Source: Eucalyptus grandis
Taxonomy: Eukaryota; Streptophyta; Magnoliopsida; Myrtales; Myrtaceae
Assembly (NCBI RefSeq): GCF_016545825.1
Contig: NC_052617.1
Location: forward strand, 2,118,001 to 2,182,000
DNA: 64,000 nucleotides
Direction of reading: 5' to 3'
A program made the position numbers and the translations under genes. Shown piece by piece: positions 22,725-34,109 of this stretch (positions are counted from its first letter, which is position 1; every line of letters starts with the position of its first letter). Under the pieces are notes generated by a model. The model was not told where the DNA came from and made no database searches. It saw only the letters and a program-made list of their open reading frames with translations.

Positions 22725-25572
22725 TGTGACATCCCGATTTTCCAATTCTATTTTCAATAAATTGAGACGGGCATTTCGTTGGCACGCATATAGTTCCTTT
22801 CCTTGAGTCGGCCACTCATGTGAAAACTAGTCTATCAGGTGAAGCCGTTAAGAAATTCTAATGCATCAGACTCGAGAATTTGACCAAGAAGTGATCTTTC
22901 GATCGACCTAATCTGCAAAGGTCATTGCAACACAATTAAAAATCGATTAGAGATCGAAGATAGGTCGACTCGACAGAGGCATGTGATCGGTGTGGGTGAT
23001 TCCACCGGATCGCACAATTCTTGTCGATCGGCACTACCGACTTTTCTATTCGATTGGGTACCCTGTGTTCGTATTTCAAACCTTGAGATTACCCCGACAA
23101 CCGAAAGTCGCCAATGTTTCAAAGATGTACATTGTGGCTTGAGATGATCCACCACGAGGTCAAATGCATGAAAATTTCTAAAGGCTACCCGTAGGTTAGG
23201 CGCGCTAGTATCGTGCCAAAGTGAAATTAACCGTGGAATTGAGATCGAATTCAGAAATTGGAAGTCTAGGTGTGTCACAAATCATTTTAGGAGTATTGAC
23301 TCATCTTTGGAAGATTTTTCATGCAAGCCAAGTTTTTCGGTAAAATAATCAAGGTATGGTTAATTTGGTTCGGAAAATTGGTAGGCCCACTTTTGGTTGT
23401 GCTTTTGAGATCTAAGATGGTTCTATGGTCAAGTGAAGATGTGAATTGAAGTGTGGTGACATTGGATTAATTCTATGGACTTCAATTTGATTCAATTGGA
23501 AGAGAATCGAATAGAATTGAAGAAATTAATGTACAAAGTTTCATGCCTCGGCGGAGAAGGAAATTGCAACCATTGGAAGAGGTTGTGGAGGATTGGGTGA
23601 GTGGATTGTGATGTCATCCTAGGTCATGGTGGGCCACCTTGGTTGGATGAAAGAAAAAGAAAAAAAAAAAAAGGAATAGTCCCATCTCTCTCTCTCTTTT
23701 CTCTCTCCTCCCTCTCTTCTTCCTCTCTCCCGTCGCCTCTCTCTCCTCCATCTCCATGGGCGAAGACCAGAAAAATGCAGAGAAGAAGAAGCTGCGCCCA
23801 TGGCCGTCCGCTCTGCCGCACGCCGTTCGGCCGTCGCCGCCACCGCGCGATGCCCCGCGCCGCTCGCGCGTCTTCGCCTCTCGCCGCCGTCGTCCCCTCT
23901 CACCCTCGTCTCCAGCAGCTTCGCAAGCCAGCACAGGCCGCGATTCAGCCACCTCCGGCCACCGTGAGGCCTTGCCTGGCCGCCGCCTCGCCCGTCCGAG
24001 CCACCGTCGAGCTGCCACCCTGTTCCTCTGCCCAACCGACGCCAGAATCGCTCCTTCTCGGCCCCAAACAGCAGCTAGAAAAATGGGTTTCTCAGCCCAA
24101 TTTTGGCCCATTTTGGCCGCCTTCCCGAGCCCGGATGCTCGGCCCGCCTTGAGAAAGGTTGTTCCCCTCGGCGTCCCCGTCGTTTTGGTTCGCTCGGCTC
24201 ACTAATCCGGTGAGTTTAGCTCACTAAATCTTGATTAGACAGTTAATGATGCTCTAAGTGTGCTTAGTCTAAGTTAAGTAAGTTTAGGTGGTTAGATTAG
24301 TTTATTTGGTTGAGGATTAGATTAAGATGTTTAATTAAGTTAAGGTGTGTTTAATTTAAAGTTAAGTATGTTTATTTTAATATAAGCCTTGACGTGACAT
24401 AATAGGGTTTTATTTTTGATTTACTCAAATGTTTCGAAATTCTGGAATTTTTAATAATATATTATATTACAAAATTATTAAAATATTATTATTTATTAAA
24501 AAAAACTAAAAAATTATTTCTGACCTTATTTGCTTAGAATTTCGTGCTGATCGCTGTTGTGTATTCAGATTATGAATTTGATAATTAGATATTACAAATT
24601 GAGTGATGATTTGTGCAATTGATTATTGAATTGTCGTGTCTTTTGGTGGAAAGACTCGGGTCGCCCCCACACATGAGGTAGTGACTAGGCCAACTGGACC
24701 CTTATTCTGCTAGAAATGCCGTCAAGAGAGTGACGTGGCTCGGTGCCCATTGTAGAGGCTAGGCCAACTGGACCCATGCTCCTTCGAGAATGCCGTCGAC
24801 GTAGTGACGAAGCCGTGCTCCAAAGGGGGAGACGATGCTCCTTCGGGAATGCCGTCGACGTAGTGACGAAGCCACGCTCCAAGGGGAGGAGGCGATGCCT
24901 GACATTAATGTTAGAAGATAGCCGAACTGCGAGTAGGCTATGCCCTTGTGTGGCAGTAAATAATAATTGGAATGCATGCTAAGTGCGACTGTGATTTATA
25001 TGAAAGTGATGGCATTCCAATTGTTTGAATTATTATTACTACCTGAGATTGTGTGATATAATTTGTGCTAATCTGCAGGAAGGAATTAAGACGAGGTAAG
25101 TCTTTTGTGTGATGTGGCTAGGCCACCCGAGGCGTATTTTCTTTCTAATAGGGGTTTAGAGGGTTGAACTTGCTGAGACATTGTCTCATCCCGGTTTGGG
25201 GATTACAATTTCAGGTCCCTGGTGGACGGAGCGGCTAGATAGCTTTGGTTGGCCTTGAGGAGTTGCGGAGGTGAAATCATAAGGATTGGAGAACGTGTCC
25301 GACTTATAAGTCGTAGGACAGTTCCTTTTTAAGAGCCTGTCTTTTGTAGACTTTTAGCCATTGACTAGCTGTTTGTAATTCTGTTGAATTATGAAAGTGT
25401 TATGTTGTGGTTTGGCTTCCTGCTTTTTTATCCCGTATTTTATTGTCAGGGATTTTATAATACGTTCCGCTTGCGCAATAATAAACGAATGGGGTCGGCG
25501 ACACTACCTGGGAATGTCGCATTTGCATGACCATGGTGGGATGTTGGCGCGCTCGAGGTTCGGGGCGTGACA
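22725..25572 (+). repeat. 3' LTR of the Gypsy element
   Basis: The LTR is 2848 bases with the same termini as the 5' LTR. The length difference of 50 bases is largely explained by one 59-bp tandem unit fewer (two units, 24778-24895). The polypurine tract ends two bases before it. Confidence 0.9.
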
Positions 25573-25812
25573 CAATGACCTACGCGGACAGCACGGACAG
25601 GTCGTGGCCGTCGTGGTTGACGGCCTGGTCGTGGTCAAAGAAGGACCAGACGACGGCCGGTACGTACTTAGGGGAGAGGACGTCGGCCAAGGTCATGTCG
25701 AGTGAGGCATGGATGAATCGCGCCCCAAGGCTGTTGGTGCAATCAACGAAGACGGTGTAGAACGGGGGTTCAGTCCGCTTGAGGGTGGCGAGGCGGCCAG
25801 TCAGGTGGTAGA
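25573..25812 (-). pseudogene. BAHD acyltransferase copy 1, middle piece
   Basis: Read on the minus strand, this continues BAHD copy 1 toward the N-terminus. It matches copy A over 32510-32750: the region with FIHAALDM-, FVDCANSPGA- and TLKRTDPPFYT-like wording. It is bounded by the Gypsy TSD CAATG on one side and the solo-LTR TSD GTAGA (25808-25812) on the other. Confidence 0.85.
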
Positions 25813-26916
25813 TGAGAGTGCTAGTATGAACAAAATAAAGGAGTTAGGGAAGAGAATAAGAACACAAGATTTATAGTGGTTCGGCTTAATCCAAGCCTAC
25901 GTCCACTCTCCCACGCTAACAGCCTTCTTGGCTGGATTCCACTATGCAATCAACAAGAGATTACAACTTCGAGTGCAAACACTTAGTAGTAGATCACACT
26001 ATCTCACTAAGTCACTCTTTTGGTATTTCTCTCACGATTACAAACGTTTAAGCTCTCAAGAGACAAGTATATGATCGAAAATCGCTTAGACTTTGGAATT
26101 ATAAATTCTACGCTCCGTCTCTTACTTGCTCATCGGTCAATGATCTCCTTAAATACTCCTCCACTTCCAAACTACCCGTTGGACAGCATCCCGAAGAATC
26201 GTCTTCCAATATACCCATTGAACAGCTCTATATCTAGAAGATTTGGTAGCCGTTGAGTGACAAAGGTAAAATCCCAAATTGATTCCGATCGCCCATACAA
26301 ACGAAATCTTGGTTTCCATAAGTAAAGCTTCTTCATATAGAAAGTTCTTGTCTTCAAGATCCAATCGTCAATCAAATAGATTAAGTCAATCAAATCAATC
26401 TTGATGTGGAATCCAAACCAGATCACTAGCCGTTATATGATTGGGCTTGAGTTACGATTCATCGAATCTGGATATAAAGTCTGAGAGCAATAGACTTTAC
26501 AATGAGTCCGAACATATTTGCTTCGAACAGTTTAGCTTTAAGGTCTCGTACCCAGGTTCGGCTTGAATAGAGTCTATCTTGGTTCGAACTTCAAAGATAG
26601 AGTCTCGTCTTACCGGTTCATCATTCACGTTCGATCAGAATTTGTCGAATGAGCAGACTTCGATGTAGAACAGACTTTGACACGGCGGGCTGCGTCTTGA
26701 CTTTGACACGGCGTCTTCAGACTTTGACACGAAGTCTGAAATCTTCATAATATACTTTGGACATGTGTTACGTTCGGTCTTACGGCCGTCTTCGACTTTG
26801 ATAATATCCTTTACATGTTCTAACATCTGCATGGTCTATTACTCAACTATCAAACATGTTAGTAGCCTTTGATTTATTTTGTCATCTTCAAAACATCATA
26901 AGGGATTTCCCTAACA
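25813..26916 (-). mobile_element. Solo LTR, Copia type, TSD GTAGA
   Basis: The segment starts TGAGAGTGCTAG and ends CCCTAACA, flanked by GTAGA at 25808-25812 and 26917-26921. It belongs to the same family as 7098-8334 and likewise has no internal region. It interrupts BAHD copy 1 about 85 codons from the start. Confidence 0.9.
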
Positions 26917-27180
26917 GTAGAAGTGGGCGAGTGTGGAAGAGAGAGATCGCTTGAGTTTGTCCAAGAAGGAATGGATGAAAGCGGGGCGGTCAAAGCCGGG
27001 GTCAAGGCAGCGAGGAGGGAGGGGGAAGAGGAGGCCCCTTTGGATGTAGTGGATGGGGAGCATGACGAGGTCCCATGGCGGCAAGTGGAGAGGGTGGTTC
27101 GACTGCGGGGGAAGCCGGTGTGGCTTGATGAAACAGTCGGAGATGAGCCGGATGGATGGAAGAGGAGGACGAGGAACCAT
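26917..27180 (-). pseudogene. BAHD acyltransferase copy 1, N-terminal piece with start codon
   Basis: From an ATG at 27178-27180 the minus strand encodes a typical start of this subgroup: RLISDCFIKP, then HLPPWDLVMLPIHYIQ and PRCLDPGFDRPAFI, ending in SSTLAHFY at the solo LTR. The first 85 or so codons are open and agree closely with copies A and C. They are now cut off from the catalytic half by about 13 kb of inserted DNA. Confidence 0.9.
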
Positions 27181-27780
27181 TGCGTGGGTTGCGTGTGTGT
27201 ACTGACGATGAATTGGTCTCGGCTCAAAGGCTGTGCACCTTCCCTTTAAAGACGAGGGGAGAGGATGGTCGGCGGTCGACATTTGAGATTGCGTCCCGCT
27301 AAGATGACCCTCCTCCGTAAGTAATGACAGTCAAACGTGGGCTACAAAAAGTTTTCGATGCAACCGGTCGACTTTCATTTTTCATTCAGACCGGCGAAAA
27401 AAGTACAGATTTCTAGAGAAGGAGGGCCTACTCCCTCTCTCTATCTCCAGCACGTCCCTACCGCGTCCACGTCCCCCTAAAACCCCCCGGGTGCCCGGTC
27501 CCCTCCGCCTCCGCCATCGAGTCCAGTGCCCCCATCGATGGCTATGAGTCATCAATAAACTCCTCTCACGTCTCTCTCGTGAGGAACCATCTCTATCAGT
27601 CTCGGCAACTGCAAGCTCGCCCCTGTCCACGCACTTGAATCGAAGTAGGGCGTCCTTCGGATTTTCACTCTTTATTTCATCTTAAATACACAAAAAAGAA
27701 AAAAAAAAGATTTGGTTTAGTTTACTTAAGCATTTCTATATCAAAAATAGCATTTGGCTACACCAAATCAAAAACAGTTA
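27181..27780. other. 5' flank of BAHD copy 1, nothing firm
   Basis: This is the upstream side of the minus-strand gene. I see no clear TATA element and no open frame with recognisable homology. The stretch at 27380-27630 is GC-rich and unassigned. Confidence 0.4.
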
Positions 27781-27820
27781 TTTAAGATAATCTTCGATGA
27801 ACAACATTTGTCTAGTGTAA

Positions 27821-28010
27821 CCACCGCCCGCAGTGGCGTAGCTGGCTTTGGGCTTCCTCCCCCTCACAAAGGAGAGAAGTTCGAATCCTAGAGGCGTCGC
27901 GTTCACGCGACTCAAACGCGGTTGGGTCTGTGATGGTGGCTCAGTCCGCCCTGGGTTTACGTCTAGGCTGCCGGCCGACGGCGGTTCCCAGGTCATCAAA
28001 AAAAAAAAAA
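27821..28010 (+). mobile_element. tRNA-derived SINE with 18-bp TSD
   Basis: A body of about 175 bases has an A-box-like ggcgtagctgg (27834-27844) and a B box gttcgaatcc (27879-27888), the two parts of a tRNA-type pol III promoter, and ends in an A tail (27998-28010). The duplication aacatttgtctagtgtaa is perfect at 27803-27820 and 28011-28028, as expected from LINE-machinery insertion. The perfect TSD argues for recent insertion. Confidence 0.9.
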
Positions 28011-28028
28011 AACATTTGTCTAGTGTAA

Positions 28029-28590
28029 ATGTTAGTTATACCTTTTGATTTTCACCTTCTTGCCCCCATAGTACTTTTCGCTTGTGACTTATATATTAGA
28101 TGCACTGGTTTTGTTTATAAGCAACAAAAGATTATTTATCTATTATTTATTTATACAAATCTTTTTTAGAAAAATAATGTTTGACTGCACCAGATTATAA
28201 TTTCTTTTTAAAATATCACTCTTACAAACAGTGATATGAATATCTAGTGTGTGTGTGTATATGTATATGGATTACGTCGCGGTGTGATTTGCAACAAAAT
28301 ACCATCGAGTGGGATTTTTGCTTTCTTAAGGAAACTGGACAGGGTAGTCATCCGATTTCCTTAGTAAATGAGTGATCCAGACTACACAATTACTTTTGGT
28401 GCAATAATGGTGCGGTCAACTTATCATTTTCCTAAGATGTAGTGGTCATATCAAAGCCATAATTACAAGCACTTGTAAAGAACTTAAATTTGACAACAGT
28501 ATAATGAGACGAGATGATCCTTTACTCGGACAATAGTATTAACGCGTGGCTAGTGGGGTCACAGCTAATTTTGACCTTAGGCAACGATTC
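28029..28590. other. AT-rich intergenic DNA, nothing recognised
   Basis: No frame, RNA or element could be supported here. A short gtgtgtgtgt-tatatgtatat microsatellite lies near 28248-28268. Confidence 0.4.
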
Positions 28591-29240
28591 TCGAGAGGCA
28601 GTCTCTCACGAACTCATCGGTGCCCGCTCATTCAACCCAAATTTTAACATACAAGCAGCTGCCTAACAAACGAATCGTGAATGTGCTAGCCTGGATTTGC
28701 ACGACCAAATTCGGGGCATGATCGGTGCTGTCTCTCTAGTAGAAAGTCTAGTTGTGGCGCGGATAACTAGCCGACAATTCTCAACTTGAGTTGTTTTACT
28801 GTCATTTGGATATTCGATAGAGACCAATTCGATAAATGGCAATTCATTGAATAAGGCCGGATATCAATCTAAGATGCAAGCACCCAATTTCTGAAAAATG
28901 GGATTGAACATACAGAGTGCACGTAATTTCTCATCCAATCTTATTTTACAGTTTATCCGAATAATCGAAAGGCAACCTGAATTACGAGTTACAACTTCAC
29001 CGTGAATCTTGGCAATTTTAGATTTATGATATAACATTAATCTTTGTATGAAGGTTTTGAGGATCGGTTTATTTGGGCCAAAGAGAAATGTCAAAAGCAG
29101 AAAGAAAATCATGAATTAGAGGCAAGCGATCATAATACTTTACAAAGTCATTTCCTTTCACTGTTCGCCCCCACAAATAAGATTTTTGACTGAAAATGCT
29201 CCAAGTTTCAATATGTTAATCGCTTGAATATTTTCTAGAA
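28590..29240 (+). repeat. Duplicated flank matching 9376-11760, without the inserts
   Basis: Blocks such as gtaatttctcatccaatcttattttaca and gaattagaggcaag-type wording occur in the same order as at 9376-11760. This copy lacks the GC-rich insert (9690-10660) and the ATA-flanked transposon (10924-11646), so it is the empty-site reference for both. Confidence 0.7.
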
Positions 29241-29288
29241 AAACAAAAGCATTCATAGTAAAGGAAGCTAGTATGGACTGCTTATAGG

Positions 29289-29817
29289 TAGGGGTGAGCA
29301 TCATTTAAGGGTAGAACCGGAAACCTGAAAACCGAACCGGTGGGAATGAGGTTTCAACGTATACAAGGTAAGTTCTAGGTTCCAAAAAATGAGGAACCTG
29401 TTTCGATAGGTAAGTTCCAAATTCTTAGTTAGATGAACCTGGAACCTAGAACCTACAACAAGTTTTAATGTTTTTCTTTGTCCATATCTTATGCGATTTT
29501 CCGATATTGCGTGCCGTTCAATGATGAGTTTATAATCTATAAACACTAGTCCGAGTTTTTATTTTATGACTAAGATTTTTACTTTATCAATGGTTATATT
29601 TTTCGTGTGTCTAAATATAAGTTATGATTTGTTAATCGTAATAATTCAAATAAAAATATAGGTGGAACTTGGTAGATCCTAGAATCGGCCTTAGAACCTA
29701 TGACAGGATAAGTTTCGGGTTCTAGAGTATGCAAAGTAACTTTTAGCTTCTATTCCAATGACTAGGTTTCAGATTCCAGGTAGAACCTATACGAGACCTG
29801 AAACTTGCTCACCCCTA
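29289..29817. mobile_element. hAT-type MITE, 529 bp, TSD CTTATAGG
   Basis: The element has perfect 11-base terminal inverted repeats, TAGGGGTGAGC and GCTCACCCCTA, and the 8-base duplication CTTATAGG at 29281-29288 and 29818-29825. It is non-coding. The terminal TAGGGGTG is shared with the elements at 13729-15686 and 40734-41556. Confidence 0.92.
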
Positions 29818-29994
29818 CTTATAGGTCTTTTGCACCTCACACTCCCAACCCATTTCTAACACCCTAGGAGCACACATCCAATAGATACTACACTTTCCTT
29901 AGGAAGGGGCTACGAAAGATGAGACTTAATTGTCAAATTTTTCTAGCTCCGCTCAAACCTTTGCTTTATAAATCTAGGAAACATTAGGAGTGCA

Positions 29995-30740
29995 TTTGGT
30001 AATAATTTTGTTCCCATAAATAATTTTTATCATAAATGATTTTTTCTAATTCTATTTTTCAGAACAATTTCTGAATAAAAGAACGCGCTTGCTAACTACA
30101 CGAAATTTCTATTCTCAAAATAGAAATGTGTTTGGTAGGATTCTTAAATTATTTTATTTCTTTTAATTTTTTAATATTTTTATTATATTTTTCTCCTTTT
30201 TTTCTTTTTCTTTTTCTCTTCTTCTTCCTTCTTCTTTGTGGGCCGATCGCTGGCCACCGAATGAGGGCCGATGAGCTTGCTAGAGGCTCGCCTAGCCACC
30301 ATGAGGCTTGAGCTTGCCCAAGCCGCGCGAGGTCTGCTTCACTGTGGCAAGGCAAGCTCTCTAGCGAGGTCAAGCTTGCCTAGCAACTAGCAAGGCTAGG
30401 GCCGACGAGCCTCATCGTGGCTCGACATCACTGGGGTCAATGACGCTCTTGTGAGGTCACCAGACATGGCCAACATTGATGATCGGCCAAAAGGAAGAAG
30501 AAGAAAAGGAAAGAGAAGAGAAAAGAAAAAATTAGACTTGATTCTAGGAATTATTCTTAGGAATAAGACACAACTTTTTTTTACTTCTTGATTTTAATCC
30601 AAATCTATTCTGGAGGACGAAAAACGAATTTTTATTCCAAGGAATCAGTTATTCTTAGGAATAAGATTTATATTCTTTTCTTGTTTCAATGAAAAGAAAA
30701 ATAGAATCGGTTATTTCCGAGAGTGTTACCAAACAGGACT
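29995..30740. mobile_element. Probable non-autonomous DNA transposon with GC-rich core
   Basis: The left part gagtgcatttggtaat and the right part gttaccaaacaggactt form imperfect inverted ends similar to those at 10924-11646. T-rich and A-rich arms enclose a core of about 250 bases with ctcgcc/gaggc motifs. Only the part from about 30144 onward recurs in units B (52148) and C (54757), so a duplication breakpoint lies inside it. TSD not determined. Confidence 0.5.
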
Positions 30741-31560
30741 TCAATCTCTTACAAAAGGCCAGTCGCCTCACTTTTAGACTCTACATATTTTCGGTTTCAC
30801 GCTCAATCCATAGCATGACCGAAGAATAGATAGGGACACGCGCATGATTCAATTAAATTTGTAATAGTGAAGTTTTCATCCCCGCGGGTGAGCAGAACGG
30901 GGTCCGGCCAAGGGGCACCTCCTCTCACCACATGGATTTATCTATCCTAGGACTCCAGCAGAAGCATCAGCATAATCTGAAGAACTCAACACTAATAAAG
31001 CAGCCCTTCATTGAAGTTTTTTACTCTGGCCGTGACCCAATATGTTCAAAGATTAGTGTTTTATCTTCTGAGGAAAAGTTTGTGTTTTATGTCTTCTTTT
31101 TATCTGGGCGGAATCCATCTTTGGTCCTCGTCAGTGGCATGGAGAGAACGCATCTTTTGGTTCAAGTGGACCCACTGTCTTAAAGCTTCAGACCTTTTCA
31201 TACGAGACTTGCTCTTCTTTGGGAAATCACACGCTCAGTCCATGCCAAACCGTCGTCGTCGATCACCGTCAAACTCGAGCGATTGATGAAGAAATGACTG
31301 CCTTCGAATAAGAAAAGATGAATGGGAGAGTCAGCTGGAGCAAGAGGGAAGAAGAAGAACTGAGAAAAAAAAGGAGGAGAAAGCAAGTAAAAGACAACTT
31401 TGGATAAAATGCCAGTAACTTGAAAAGCGGCATAAGAAAAGGGCCACACTTCAGCTCTTACTTGAAATTTTCCTGGACCAAGCGTACATAGAATGTAAAC
31501 TCATAATTTGTTGAGTCAACTTAAAATTCGTAGTCAAATAACAAATCTTTATTCCTCCAA
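30740..31560. other. 3' flank of BAHD copy A, shared by units A, B and C
   Basis: The block recurs at 52610-53460 and 55220-56080. An 83-codon stretch at 30932-31183 (start MDLSILGLQ) is also open in unit B at 52803-53054, but it is broken by small deletions in unit C. It shows no recognised domain and its differences between copies look unconstrained. I do not call it a gene. Confidence 0.5.
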
Positions 31561-31621
31561 ACTCCCAATGCGTGTTGACTCGACTTGCGCATGACCGCCG
31601 TGTTGACTTTGGGCCTCCCAC

Positions 31622-33009
31622 CTACGAATCCGTCACGGCGGCCATGAATTCCGGGTCAACTTCGAGGAGTGCCATCGTCGTCGGCGGAAGGCAGATCTCG
31701 AGGTCGATGCTTCCGCCTCCTTCGTGGCCCGGATAGGCTGAGACCTTGCCGTCGAACTTGTTCGCATACCCACTTCGCAGAGCCACGGCCTTCCCCAGCC
31801 CGAACTCGTTGCCGTACTTGTCGAACCGTGGCGAGCTCCCCATCATGATGCTGTACTGATCGAACGTCTTGTCCAGGTGATAGACCTGTGGCCTCTTTAT
31901 CCAATCCTCGTTCCACTCCCTCAGCTTTGCGCTGCTGTGCTCCGCTACCGCCGTATGCAGCAGTCGCGCCGCCCACCCAAGACCGCTGCCCAGCAGCTCC
32001 CCACCTTCGCCGCCGTCCTCACTGGTGTGATTGAGTTTCCGAAGTACTCCGGCGAGAGAGGAGGGTCAAGCCTTGCCCGGTTGTTCGCAGCCATCCGGCA
32101 ACCTGTGACCTGGCTGGGCGGGAAGCGGCGGGCGCGCGCGATGCACCGCCATACAAGGGCAGTCAGGGACTGGAAGGATGAGATACTGGTGGTGCCGCAT
32201 TGCCGGTTTGCCTCCGCCTTGAGCCCCGCGATAGCGTCAGCTGAGAAATGGAAGACTCGTTCCCTGAGCTCGGGGGCTTCAAAGCGGGCGAGGAACGACG
32301 AGGGATCATCTGTGTAAGGCAGGCTTAAAGGGCCGGGATGGTTTTCCGGGAACCACCTGGTCAGGGCGGGTGGACGCGATAGCGGAACAACATCAACGGC
32401 GCCTTTCTCTTGCGCTTGGAAGATCTTGGACCACGAGTTGAAGAAGAGCCAGAAGGAGGTGCCGTCGCCGATGGTGTGGTTCATGGAGAGCCCAATGAAG
32501 ACACCATCAGCAAGCTCGGTGACCTGCACGGACAGCAGGGACAGGGTATGGCCATCGTGGTTGATCGCCCGGTCGTGGTCGAAGAAGGACTGGACGACAT
32601 CCGGGACGTAGGCCGGGGAGAGTATGTCGGCCGCGGTCATGTCGAGCGCGGCATGGATGAACCGGGCCCCAGGGCTGTTGGCGCAGTCAACGAAGACCGT
32701 GTAGAACGGGGGGTCGGTCCGCTTGAGGGTGGCGAGGCGGCCGGCGAGCGGGTAGAAGTGGAAGAGGGCGGAAGAGAGGGAGCGCTTGAGCTTCTCCAAG
32801 AAGGAACGGATGAAAGCGGGGCGGTCGAAGCCAGGGTCGAGGCAGCGAGGAGGGAGGGGGAAGAGGAGGCCCTTTTGGATGTAGTGGGCGGAGAGCATGG
32901 CGAGGTCCCACGGCGGCAAGTGAAGAGGACGGTTCCAGCCATCAGGAAGTTGGGGAGGTTTGACGAAGCAGTCGGAGATGAATCGGACGGATCGAGGAGG
33001 AGGAGTCAT
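31622..33009 (-). pseudogene. BAHD acyltransferase copy A, near-complete with one single-base frameshift
   Basis: This is the best-preserved copy: 1388 bases, about 462 codons, close to the usual 430-460 of the family, and intronless. It starts at 33009 with MTPPPRSVRFISDCF. HXXXD is present as NHTIGDGTSFW, its His near codon 177, and the DFGWG-type motif as NEFGLGKAVALRSG, near codon 400. Family enzymes use the His to deprotonate an acceptor OH or NH so that it attacks acyl-CoA. Around 31998 it has four C where copy B has five, which shifts the frame about 65 codons before the DFGWG-type motif. If that is a sequencing error the gene would be intact; otherwise it is a recent pseudogene. The subgroup resembles At3g50280/EPS1; substrate unknown. 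Confidence 0.88.
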
Positions 33010-34055
33010 TGCGAGGGTCGTGTTTGTTGAGACGCGGAAGATGATTGCGCTTATGACTCAGCCCTCACCTTGAAGAGGATGGTTGGTGTTATTTATTTAC
33101 ATGGGGATGCTGGAGCCGTGCAAATCGGTCTATGACTAGTGCACATGGAGTCGTTTGAAGTGGGGTAATGACGACTAGGATAGCATGTCTCTTTAGAATT
33201 TTTTTATTGGGTCAGATTAGAATGGAGCAACAACCCCCATCGGGTAACCCGAAAATCTGAAAATCAGATTGCTCCCACCAACTACCGGACTCTGACGAGT
33301 GCAGAAGCTGCTCTGCGTTTGACTAGTAGACGAGTCTGACTTTTCATCTTATTAGCAAAAGAAAGAAACTAAGGCCAGCTAATCTTCACATCCCTTGCTC
33401 CCCAAGCAATACTAGAGCCTTTTCATTCTCTCTCTCTCTCCCCCACGTTCTGATAAAATATTGAAAACGTTTCCTGCTTTGCTTAGACAACCTCGAATTC
33501 CACCCACACAACCCGCTCCTCTCGGCTTCCAATTGAACTGCCGCTTGTGCTCTGATCATAGCCAAAATGAGATGACAGTAAGGTAGTGCCACAGTTGAAA
33601 TTTGATGATCTTCTGCCGGGCATCGCATCTATCTTTTTGCACATTAGATTTGCATGATTTCATACCTTAGGGGAAGACACTCACCATGGTACTTGCTTAA
33701 ATGGAAAAAAAAAATTCAAAAAGGCTCCTAAAGGGAGGTTGATTTTTGTAAAAGAACCCTTGTAGTGATGCTTGTTTTAAAGAAGTCATGACCAGCAGAC
33801 AACATGTGCGTGTCATGTGCCATTATCCGTGCCATGGATAGGGGCATTTTGCCTCAAATCTTCTAATTTGACACAATAGCACAGGTCACTTACTTGCAAT
33901 TGAGTCAAAATAAATGGCCAAAGTGACCGAAAAAAAAGCTCCAAATTCCGCTTTTGATGAAAGATAGGGTTCTTCAAGTCGACATTAGCACAGCCAGCAT
34001 TATTCACTGCGATCGATTGCAATAATAGAATTTTATTTTTCGAATAAATCATTGT
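33010..34055. repeat. 5' flank of BAHD copy A, shared with copy C (57515-58545)
   Basis: The two flanks agree almost base for base with scattered small indels (for example a deletion near 57897 in the C flank). The conservation reflects recent duplication. Frames at 33386-33628 and 33813-34052 are short and unrecognised. Confidence 0.7.
33088..33101 (-). promoter_or_regulatory. Possible TATA-like element of BAHD copy A
   Basis: On the minus strand, gtaaataaataaca lies about 85 bases upstream of the ATG, a usual distance in plants. The same element is kept upstream of copy C near 57592-57606. Evidence is position and AT content only. Confidence 0.3.
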
Positions 34056-34109
34056 CTAGAACGGTATAGTCAATCAAGAAAATCCAATCCCAGATTAGAA
34101 AGCCATTTT

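Larger units (their letters stand above)
15716..25572 (+). mobile_element. Ty3/Gypsy LTR retrotransposon, full length but coding-defective, TSD CAATG
   Basis: The element begins TGTGACATCCCG and ends GTGACA, with CAATG at 15711-15715 and 25573-25577. LTRs are 15716-18613 and 22725-25572. The primer-binding site tggtatcagagc (18626-18637) matches initiator tRNA-Met, and a polypurine tract aagaggggaagag (22711-22723) precedes the 3' LTR. Gag, RT, RNase H and integrase are recognisable but full of stops and frameshifts. RT wording ([13 protein letters not shown]) and RNase H end (VADALSRES) fit chromovirus-type Gypsy elements. It sits in BAHD copy 1, 21 bases from the hAT-like element's TSD. Confidence 0.93.

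Noticed and set aside
27830..27890. tRNA-like sequence with A and B boxes
   Set aside because: It is the head of a SINE, with A tail and TSD, and cannot fold as a complete tRNA by inspection.
30932..31183. 83-codon frame conserved in length between units A and B
   Set aside because: It is broken in unit C, has no start context or domain, and differences between copies are mostly replacement changes.
32410..33030. 206-codon plus-strand open frame over BAHD copy A (similar ones over the other copies)
   Set aside because: It is the antisense of a GC-rich coding sequence. The minus strand has the family motifs; the plus-strand product has none.
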